Part shown: piece after piece, positions 6,269-11,530 of the stretch | Layout of the letters: each line of letters begins with the position of its first letter | Numbering within the stretch: the stretch's first letter is position 1 | Source: Prevotella sp. UBA7764 | GTDB lineage: Bacteria; Bacteroidota; Bacteroidia; Bacteroidales; Bacteroidaceae | Length of the DNA stretch: 16,389 bases | Direction: 5' to 3' | Assembly: GCA_002481295.1 (NCBI GenBank) | Contig: DLDU01000057.1 | Span: 1 to 16,389, forward strand | Notes under the pieces: generated by a model | What the model was told of the DNA's origin: nothing | Seen by the model: the letters and a program-made list of their open reading frames with translations, nothing else | The model's database searches: none | Position numbers and translations under genes: made by a program

Positions 6269-8077
6269 CTAACATTCATACATTTTGTCGATGACTGCCG
6301 CATAGTTCTTGTAGATGACAGGGCGACGCATTTTCAGCGTATTGGTCAATTCTCCCGATTCCATCGAGAAATGGTGAGGCAGGAGCGTGAAGCGCTTGAT
6401 CTTCTCATAGTTGGCCAAGCCTTGTTGCAAGGTCTCTATACGCTCCATCATCATGTCGTGGATTTCCTTATTTTCGCAGAGGTCTTCACGGCGCTCAAAC
6501 TTGATATTGTGTGCACGTGCGTAGTCCTCCAACAGGCGGAACTCCGGCACGATCAGCGCTGAGACAAACTTACGCTGGTCGGCGATGACAGCCACCTGGT
6601 CGATGAACTTATCCACGAGCAGCAGCGACTCGACCATCTGCGGTGCGATATATTTGCCGTTGCTGGTCTTGAAGAGATCCTTGATGCGCTCTTTGAGGAA
6701 GAGCTCTCCGTCCTTGAGATAGCCAGCGTCACCGGTATGGAAGAAGCCCTGCTCATCGAAAGCCTGCTTGTTGAGCTCGTCACGATGGTAGTATCCCTTG
6801 GTGATTGTCGGGCCTTTGAGCAGGATCTCGCTGTTCTCGCCGATCTTCACCTCTATGCCCTCAATAGGCCGGCCCACTGAACCAATGGTGATCTTCTCAC
6901 CGATATGGTCGCAAGAAACAGTAGCCAGACTCTCTGTCAGACCGTAGCCCACGATCATGTTGATGCCGATGGAATGGATGAAATTTTCCACTTCGGGCGA
7001 CACGTACGCGCCTGCCGTTGGGAAGATATTGGGATGTTCCAGTCCCATCACCTTGCGCACGAGGCTGAGCACCGACTTGTCGAGCACCTTATATTCCAAC
7101 GCCAGATGCAAGGGCGGACGCTTGCCGTTGCAGATATAGTCCACATTATATTTCTTACCGACGCTCAGGGCATGATAGAAAAGTTTCTGCTGCCATGCGC
7201 TCGAGCGGTCCATCTTGTCCTTGACGGCCTGATAGACCTTTTCCCAAAAGCGCGGCACGCTTGACATAGACGTAGGATGGGTCTCACGCATGCTTTCCTG
7301 AATCTCTTTGGGATAGGTGTTGACGATGAGCTGTGCACCCTCGGTCAAAGCCAGGTAAGCCCATCCGCGCTCAAAGATATGGGTAAAGGGCAGGAAATCG
7401 ATGACGCGGTCGTTCTCCGTGACCGGCACACAGGCGTCGTTGGCTTTCAAGGCTGCCGCATACTGCCCGTAGCTGAGCATCACACCTTTGCTGTCGCCCG
7501 TGGTGCCACTGGTGTAGAGAATATTGCAGAGATCATCGTCGTTGGCCTGCTTGTAGAGTGCTTCCACTTCGGTCTGGCGGGGCAGATCCTCACCGAGCTT
7601 CAGGAAGTCTTCGAAGTAAAGGGCGTTGGGGTCATGCGAACTGATACGGACACTGTCGTCGTAGATGATGATACGCTCCAGCGAAGGACACAGGGCAAAC
7701 ACGCGGTGAGCCTTGTTGTATTGCTCCTGCTCACCGACGAAGAGAAAACGCACCTGAGCGTCGTTGATGATAAACTGAATCTGCTGTTCCGAGCTGGTGG
7801 CATAGATAGGGATAGAGCATGCCCGGATGCCGTACGCGCCAAAGTCGGTGTAGAGATACTGTACACAGTTTTGCGAGAACACAGCAATATTTTCCTGGGG
7901 CTTGATGCTCAAGTTCAGCATGGCATTGCTCACTTGCTTGACACGCAAAGAGAACTGTTTCCAGGAAACAGTCTTCCATTTCAAGCTTCCAAACGTACGG
8001 AACGTCAGGGCACCCCGCGACCCGTACTTCTTTGCCTGTTCATGTATCAGCACAGACAGATGACTTCTATTCTGCAT
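6269..8077 (-). CDS. Long-chain fatty acid--CoA ligase (AMP-forming)
   Basis: A 602-residue ANL-superfamily adenylate-forming enzyme. It activates fatty acids with ATP to acyl-AMP and then acyl-CoA, at the inner face of the membrane. The core motifs are in order: A3 YTSGTTGDSKG (188-198), FTHIFERGW (231-239), A5 GYGLTES (377-383), A7 TGDAGYLKDGE (448-458), A8 ERIKDLFKTSNGKYIAP (463-479). The C-terminal A10 Lys is in ELTNTLKMRRP (576-586), Lys582. Length and the ELFLKERIKDL and TNTLKMRR segments fit the long-chain (FadD15-like) acyl-CoA synthetase group more than acetyl-CoA synthetase. The start is Met at 8077; an upstream TTG in frame falls inside the -7 box and is rejected. It is divergent from the M20 deacetylase gene. 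The exact chain-length preference is not visible. Confidence 0.93.
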   Translation of the reverse strand: MQNRSHLSVLIHEQAKKYGSRGALTFRTFGSLKWKTVSWKQFSLRVKQVSNAMLNLSIKPQENIAVFSQNCVQYLYTDFGAYGIRACSIPIYATSSEQQIQFIINDAQVRFLFVGEQEQYNKAHRVFALCPSLERIIIYDDSVRISSHDPNALYFEDFLKLGEDLPRQTEVEALYKQANDDDLCNILYTSGTTGDSKGVMLSYGQYAAALKANDACVPVTENDRVIDFLPFTHIFERGWAYLALTEGAQLIVNTYPKEIQESMRETHPTSMSSVPRFWEKVYQAVKDKMDRSSAWQQKLFYHALSVGKKYNVDYICNGKRPPLHLALEYKVLDKSVLSLVRKVMGLEHPNIFPTAGAYVSPEVENFIHSIGINMIVGYGLTESLATVSCDHIGEKITIGSVGRPIEGIEVKIGENSEILLKGPTITKGYYHRDELNKQAFDEQGFFHTGDAGYLKDGELFLKERIKDLFKTSNGKYIAPQMVESLLLVDKFIDQVAVIADQRKFVSALIVPEFRLLEDYARAHNIKFERREDLCENKEIHDMMMERIETLQQGLANYEKIKRFTLLPHHFSMESGELTNTLKMRRPVIYKNYAAVIDKMYEC

Positions 8078-8101
8078 AGTACTACGTATTTTTTGTTGTT
8101 G

Positions 8102-8109
8102 CAAAGATA
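8102..8109 (-). promoter_or_regulatory. Candidate -7 box for the acyl-CoA ligase
   Basis: TATCTTTG on the minus strand, a full TAnnTTTG match, 25 bases upstream of the ligase start. The predicted leader is about 18-20 nt and A-rich. Confidence 0.65.
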
Positions 8110-8151
8110 AAGAATTCCTATTAAAAAGTGAAATGTTTAGGCAGTTTTTAT

Positions 8152-8159
8152 TAATTTTG
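8152..8159 (+). promoter_or_regulatory. Candidate -7 box for the M20 deacetylase
   Basis: TAATTTTG on the plus strand, a full TAnnTTTG match, 29 bases upstream of the deacetylase start. Together with the box at 8102-8109 it forms a compact divergent promoter region of about 110 bases. Confidence 0.65.
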
Positions 8160-8187
8160 CCTACATAACCATTTCTATTTCCGCAAC

Positions 8188-9273
8188 ATGAGACACCAAG
8201 ACTATATCAACGACGCCGTGGAGCTGCTCTCCCGCCTCATCGCCACGACGTCGGTCAGCCGCGACGAGAAAGAGGCCGCAGACGTGATGCAACATCAGAT
8301 GAACACCTACGGGCTCGCCACACACCGCGAGGCCAACAACGTCTGGGCGATATGCCCGGACTATGACAGTGCCAAGCCTACAATTCTGCTCAACGCACAT
8401 ATCGACACGGTGAAACCGGCCATTTCGTGGGTTCGCGACCCTTTCAAGCCTACACACGAGGGCGATCTGCTCTACGGCTTAGGAAGCAATGACTGTGGCG
8501 GCGGTTTAGCCACGCTATTGCAGGTGTTTCGCTATATGACGCTGCGCACGCAGCCTTACAACCTCGTCTACTTGGCTTCTGCCGAGGAAGAGGTGTCGGG
8601 AAAGGACGGTATCAGCCGTGTCTTGCCGCTGCTGCCCCATATCGACGTGGCCATCGTGGGTGAGCCGACGGGCATGCAACCCGCCATCGCGGAGAAAGGA
8701 CTGATGGTGCTCGATGTCGTCAGCCACGGCAAGAGTGGTCATGCGGCACGCAACGAGGGCATCAACGCGATCTATGAGGCACTCGACGACATGCGATGGA
8801 TTCGCGATTTTCGGTTCAAGAAGGTAAGCCCTTTCCTCGGTCCCACAAAGATGACGCTGACGGTGGTTCATGCGGGCACACAGCACAACGTCATCCCCGA
8901 CGAATGCCGGATGCTCGTCGACGTGCGCACCAACGAATACTACACCAATGAGGAGGTTTACGACATCGTGCGCTCGCATGTCAAGAGTGATGTCCACGCG
9001 CATTCGTTCCGCTTGCATTCTTCACGCATCGACCCCGAGCACCCTCTCGTCAAACGTTGTGTGTCGCTTGGTCTGCAGCCTTTCGGCTCGCCGACGCTCA
9101 GTGATCAGGCACTGATGTCCTTCCCCTCGCTGAAGCTCGGCCCCGGCGAGTCGTCGCGCTCCCACTGTGCCGATGAATTCATCAAGATCAGCGAGATCGA
9201 CCATGCCTTCACGACCTACCTGCAAGTGTTGGAAGGACTGAAGGAGAGGATACCGAGGTGGGAGGGAAAATAA
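8188..9273 (+). CDS. argE: M20 family metallohydrolase, ArgE-type N-acyl-ornithine deacetylase
   Basis: A 361-residue di-zinc M20 amidohydrolase. The metal ligands are visible: His71 in HIDT (with Asp73), Asp102 in GLGSNDCGG, Glu134/Glu135 in SAEEEVSG (base and ligand), Glu159 in VGEPT and His326 in SRSHCADE. The dimerisation-domain His185 lies in HGKSGHAARNEG. The sequence strongly resembles the Bacteroides ArgE-type deacetylase of arginine biosynthesis, including GTQHNVIPD and FGSPTLSDQALMSFPS. In Bacteroidetes this pathway is known to use N-succinylated intermediates, so the substrate may be N-succinyl-ornithine rather than N-acetyl-ornithine; the sequence alone does not decide. No other arginine genes are in the window. 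The start agrees with the -7 box upstream. The next gene, a transposase, begins 59 bases after its stop. Confidence 0.88.
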   Translation: MRHQDYINDAVELLSRLIATTSVSRDEKEAADVMQHQMNTYGLATHREANNVWAICPDYDSAKPTILLNAHIDTVKPAISWVRDPFKPTHEGDLLYGLGSNDCGGGLATLLQVFRYMTLRTQPYNLVYLASAEEEVSGKDGISRVLPLLPHIDVAIVGEPTGMQPAIAEKGLMVLDVVSHGKSGHAARNEGINAIYEALDDMRWIRDFRFKKVSPFLGPTKMTLTVVHAGTQHNVIPDECRMLVDVRTNEYYTNEEVYDIVRSHVKSDVHAHSFRLHSSRIDPEHPLVKRCVSLGLQPFGSPTLSDQALMSFPSLKLGPGESSRSHCADEFIKISEIDHAFTTYLQVLEGLKERIPRWEGK

Positions 9274-9332
9274 AGCGTGCGCGGTCAATCATCTCCGCAT
9301 CGTTTCACAACAATCAACACATAGAGAAGTCT

Positions 9333-9776
9333 ATGAGTTACACACAACTGATGTACCACATCGTCATCGGTACAAGAAGTCACAGGCCTGTTATTGACCA
9401 AAACTACGAACGGGAGCTATACAGTTATATACTTTCGTTCACAAAAAACAAGAACGGCCACCTATATAGAGTAGGTGGCATGCCTAATCACGTCCATCTC
9501 TTAGTGGGTCTACCTTCCACTTTGGCAGTTGCAGATTTCGTTCGCATGCTGAAGATCTCTACGAATAACTTCATGAAGGAACATCAACCTGAGTTCCCGA
9601 TGTTCGAAGGATGGCGCAGCGAATACTTTGCTGCCACATGTTCACTTCGTGAGAAAAATAAGATCATCGAATATATCAAGAACCAGAAAACGCATCATGC
9701 GAAGGTCTGCTTCAAGGATGAGCTAAAGCAGCTACTGGAAGAGTACGGCATCTCGTACAACGAAGATTACCTATAA
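9333..9776 (+). CDS. IS200-like / REP-associated tyrosine (RAYT) transposase
   Basis: A 147-residue Y1 HUH single-strand transposase of the TnpA/RAYT superfamily. The HUH motif is His53-Val54-His55 in GGMPNHVHLLV. The catalytic Tyr is most likely Tyr114 in IIEYIKNQKTHH, with Gln118 one helical turn on, as in TnpA enzymes. The N terminus (MSYTQLMYHIVIGTR) also matches IS200-type proteins. Length is that of a complete IS200 TnpA (about 150), so the gene looks intact. There is no tnpB. No subterminal hairpin is seen in the 59 bases between it and the M20 gene, as a classical IS200 left end would show. Downstream, 46 bases after the stop, begins the hairpin-rich 546-bp tandem repeat. This layout fits a RAYT beside its REP-like substrate better than a free insertion sequence. 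The start at 9333 matches family N termini; a longer frame from 9258 overlaps the M20 gene and is not supported. Confidence 0.87.
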   Translation: MSYTQLMYHIVIGTRSHRPVIDQNYERELYSYILSFTKNKNGHLYRVGGMPNHVHLLVGLPSTLAVADFVRMLKISTNNFMKEHQPEFPMFEGWRSEYFAATCSLREKNKIIEYIKNQKTHHAKVCFKDELKQLLEEYGISYNEDYL

Positions 9777-9822
9777 CTTCCACGCGAGACATTTTCAAGG
9801 TCATGGCCCTGCGACTCATCTC
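9777..9822. other. Junction between transposase gene and tandem repeat
   Basis: The stretch contains CATTTTCAAGGTCAT, which resembles CCTTTTCAAGATCAT found inside each 546-bp unit (13 of 15 positions). It may be a decayed fragment of another unit or the original junction of the repeat with the transposase gene. No gene is seen. Confidence 0.35.
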
Positions 9823-10368
9823 TACACCGAGTCGCTCACTCGTAAGGATTTCCGCTACGCTCCAGTCCTTACTCGTTCGACGACTCGATACTTTTCATCG
9901 TGTGACCTTTTCAAGATCATTATACACACAACAACCAAGTATGTTGCTACCAAGTTCCTTGCGGGACTACTAAAAGAGCACTGGGCAACTATCAAACCAA
10001 AAGCAAAGTGCTTTGATGTGACTCATGTCCCTGAAAGGGACACACTCTTAATGACCCCAAGTCGTCGAGCAAGTAAAGGCCGAAGCGAAGCGGAGGTCCT
10101 TACTTGCAAGCGACTTGGGGTAGAGTCGGTGGCGAAGCAATGACCTCGGAGAGGTCTCACGTGGACGTATTACAAAGCCTTGATAACAAGTTACTTCACG
10201 CGTCCACGTGAGTCCTCTTCGAGGACATCTTCCCGCACACGAACTACCCCAGGTCGCTCACTTTTGTGATGCTTCGCCATCACAAAAGCTCGACGACCTG
10301 GGGGCAATCATAGTGTGTACCTTTCAGGGACATTATACGCTGAGAGCTTAATCACCCACTCTTATGAA
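9823..10368. repeat. 546-bp hairpin-rich tandem unit, copy 1
   Basis: First of two directly adjacent units of equal length. Comparing the copies base by base I count 13 substitutions and no gaps (about 97.6% identity). No credible protein is encoded. Hairpins by position: A 9825-9890 (outer stem partly broken by GATAC in place of GGTGC), B 10026-10042, C 10054-10121, D 10142-10156, E long stem 10156-10167 with 10201-10212 (12 perfect pairs), F 10212-10226, G 10246-10304, H 10316-10332 (broken by one base). The region between A and B (about 9891-10025) is less structured. Confidence 0.93.
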
Positions 10369-10370
10369 TA

Positions 10371-10436
10371 CACCGAGTCGCTCACTCGTAAGGATTTCCG
10401 CTACGCTCCAGTCCTTACTCGTTCGACGACTCGGTG
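10371..10436. repeat. Two-storey hairpin A
   Basis: Outer stem CACCGAGTCG / CGACTCGGTG (10 perfect pairs), then an internal loop opening with CTCA on the left and ending in TTCGA on the right. The inner stem is GTAAGGA / TCCTTAC and the apical loop contains CCGCTACGCTCC. It has the same plan and orientation as hairpin G. The copy 1 equivalent is at 9825-9890. Confidence 0.85.
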
Positions 10437-10599
10437 CTTTTCATCGTGTGACCTTTTCAAGATCATTATACACACAACAACCAAGTATGTCGCTACCAAG
10501 TTCCTTGCGGGACTACTAAAAGAGCACTGGGCAACTATCAAACCAAAAGCAAAGTACTTTGATGTGACTCATGTCCCTGAAAGGGACACACTCTTAATG

Positions 10600-10667
10600 A
10601 CCCCAAGTCGTCGAGCAAGTAAGGGCCAAAGCGAAGCGGAGGTCCTTACTTGCGAGCGACTTGGGGT
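10600..10667. repeat. Two-storey hairpin C (inverted relative to A and G)
   Basis: Outer stem ACCCCAAGTCG / CGACTTGGGGT (11 pairs), internal loop TCGA / GAG, inner stem GCAAGTAAGG / CCTTACTTGC (10 pairs), and an apical loop containing AAGCGAAGCGG. Read on the minus strand it has the same layout as A and G: CTCG left joint, TCGA right joint and CCGCTTCGCTT in the loop. The copy 1 equivalent is at 10054-10121. Confidence 0.88.
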
Positions 10668-10687
10668 AGAGTCGGTGGCGATGCAAT

Positions 10688-10772
10688 GACCTCGGAGAGG
10701 TCTCACGTGAACGTATTACAAAGCCTTGATAACAAGTTACTTCACGCGTCCACGTGAGTCCTCTTCGAGGAC
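10688..10772. repeat. Hairpins D and F flanking long stem E
   Basis: D is GACCTC-GGA-GAGGTC (10688-10702) and F is GTCCTC-TTC-GAGGAC (10758-10772). Between them stem E pairs CTCACGTGRACG with CGTCCACGTGAG; its loop region, roughly 10714-10746, has no further stem. D and F are inverted copies whose one stem difference preserves pairing (A-T versus T-A). Confidence 0.85.
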
Positions 10773-10791
10773 ATCTTCCCGCACACGAACT

Positions 10792-10850
10792 ACCCCAGGT
10801 CGCCCACTTTTGTGATGCTTCGCCATCACAAAAGCTCGACGACCTGGGGT
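10792..10850. repeat. Two-storey hairpin G
   Basis: Outer stem ACCCCAGGTCG / CGACCTGGGGT (11 pairs), internal loop CCCA (CTCA in copy 1) / CTCGA, inner stem CTTTTGTGATG / CATCACAAAAG (11 pairs), and apical loop CTTCGC. The copy 1 equivalent is at 10246-10304. It is one of the most stable hairpins in the window. Confidence 0.9.
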
Positions 10851-11045
10851 CAATCATAGTGTGTCCCTTTCAGGGACATTATACGCTAAGAGCTTAATCA
10901 CCCACTCTTATGAAGTAACAACCATTTTATCCGACAAAAACACGTCCGCAAGAAGTTACAATCTAGAGAAGCAAAAAACGGAGAAAGAAGGATGAAAGTG
11001 CCATTTCATTGATTTTTCTCGGCCAAAAGCCTAAGATGATGCTAA

Positions 11046-11103
11046 GAAAACGGTACTTTGATGGAAAATTCTCTAGAGAATTTTCCATCAAAGTACCGTT
11101 TTC
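11046..11103. repeat. 58-bp perfect palindrome
   Basis: The two 29-base arms are exact reverse complements with no spacer, centred on CTCTAGAG between 11074 and 11075. The arms begin GAAAACGGTACTTTGATGG. A related CAAAGTACC lies just after it at about 11111-11119, inside GGTCAAAGTACCTTTTTGATC. Location between convergent genes allows a bidirectional terminator role, but extrusion as a cruciform or a repeat-element origin is equally possible. Confidence 0.92.
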
Positions 11104-11161
11104 ACACGGTCAAAGTACCTTTTTGATCACTAAAAACGGGCGTTTTGGCGAAGTAAACAGC

Positions 11162-11169
11162 TAATTTTG
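11162..11169 (+). promoter_or_regulatory. Candidate -7 box in the AT-rich stretch
   Basis: TAATTTTG matches TAnnTTTG. A TTTG at 11144-11147 is only 14 bases upstream, shorter than usual. If active it would transcribe the inverted repeats and the tiny ORF that follow. Confidence 0.3.
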
Positions 11170-11229
11170 ACAAGTAAAAAAGTGGATTATCGAAGCAAAA
11201 TCACATAAATCACTAATATACAAGCAATT

Positions 11230-11343
11230 ATGAAAAACTTTCCATTTTGGGCTTCTTTTTGGCCAACACCCATGTTGCTTCTGAAAATCGTCGAAAAATT
11301 GGCCAAAAAAATGTCAGTTTACACGACAAAACAAAGCACATAG
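11230..11343 (+). CDS. Doubtful 37-residue ORF
   Basis: ATG to TAG encoding a peptide starting MKNFPFWASFWPTPMLLLKI, followed by a lysine-rich part (VEKLAKKMSVYTTKQST). The AT-rich leader and the promoter-like box 60 bases upstream are compatible with expression. The frame also covers an 11-bp inverted repeat, so it may be nothing more than part of a repeat element. Function unknown. Confidence 0.2.
   Translation: MKNFPFWASFWPTPMLLLKIVEKLAKKMSVYTTKQST
11256..11309. repeat. 11-bp inverted repeat
   Basis: TTTTTGGCCAA at 11256-11266 and TTGGCCAAAAA at 11299-11309, separated by 32 bases. It could form a stem in RNA transcribed in either direction. Confidence 0.6.
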
Positions 11344-11356
11344 GTAAGAATACGAA

Positions 11357-11416
11357 AATAGGCAGATGCAGTAACGAGCACTTCTCAAGCGAACCCCATT
11401 ACCACGTCTGCCTATT
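11357..11416. repeat. 10-bp inverted repeat with inner GTAA/TTAC pair
   Basis: AATAGGCAGA at 11357-11366 and TCTGCCTATT at 11407-11416. Inside, GTAA and TTAC are symmetrically placed and could extend the stem after a small internal loop. Confidence 0.6.
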
Positions 11417-11418
11417 CT

Positions 11419-11530
11419 GTTACTATGTTTGTTTACTATGTCACTCTGTCTTATAACAAGACATCGCTCTGTCTGTTTACTATGTTACTATGTCTAAAAC
11501 AAAGCGTTACTTTGTCCGTTTACGCTGTCA
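11419..11530. repeat. Degenerate TACTATGTC-type short repeats
   Basis: Repeated 9-mers in irregular spacing: TACTATGTT, TACTATGTC, CACTCTGTC, CGCTCTGTC, TACTATGTT, TACTATGTC, TACTTTGTC and TACGCTGTC, most preceded by GTT or GTTT. The last one runs into the EnvC stop codon. No function recognised. Confidence 0.65.

Larger units (their letters stand above)
10571..10879. repeat. Mirrored hairpin module bounded by 22-bp inverted repeats
   Basis: The ends at 10571-10592 and 10858-10879 are perfect 22-bp inverted repeats, each itself a hairpin (TGTCCCT, loop GAA or TTC, AGGGACA). The homology continues inward (15 of 18 positions next to the ends). The left arm holds B, C, D and the start of stem E; the right arm holds the same elements in reverse order and orientation (E, F, G, H). 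The module is therefore an inverted duplication of a ~140-bp hairpin set. In copy 1 it spans 10025-10333 with one mismatch in the terminal repeat. Confidence 0.85.
10369..10914. repeat. 546-bp hairpin-rich tandem unit, copy 2
   Basis: Second unit, contiguous with the first. Its hairpins A, B, C, D, F, G and H are perfectly paired in their main stems; only long stem E carries a mismatch (CTCACGTGAACG against CGTCCACGTGAG). Positions: A 10371-10436, B 10572-10588, C 10600-10667, D 10688-10702, E 10702-10713 with 10747-10758, F 10758-10772, G 10792-10850, H 10862-10878. The unit ends in TTATGAA and is followed by unrelated AT-rich sequence, so the array has exactly two full units here. Confidence 0.93.
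10915..11527. other. AT-rich non-coding stretch with palindromes
   Basis: This stretch separates the tandem repeat from the convergent EnvC operon. It holds a 58-bp perfect palindrome, two spaced inverted repeats (11256-11309 and 11357-11416), a candidate promoter with a doubtful 37-codon ORF, and degenerate TACTATGTC-like repeats near its end. No gene of convincing length is seen; a 69-codon frame at 11247-11456 lacks supportive features. Confidence 0.7.

Noticed and set aside
7277..8110. 277-codon plus-strand frame
   Set aside because: Antisense to the acyl-CoA ligase and running through both its start and promoter; no family features.
10315..10857. Frames of 124 (plus) and 87 (minus) codons inside the tandem repeat
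   Set aside because: They run across hairpin arms; their residues are simply translations of the inverted repeats, and the 124-codon frame is not matched by an equally long frame in copy 1.
9333..10914. Classical IS200 insertion sequence with the repeats as its right end
   Set aside because: No matching left-end hairpin upstream of the gene, and 1.1 kb of tandem repeats is far beyond an IS200 end. A RAYT with REP-like repeats fits better, though not proven.
9823..10914. CRISPR array
   Set aside because: Only two units of 546 bp with no short direct repeats and unique spacers, and no cas genes nearby.
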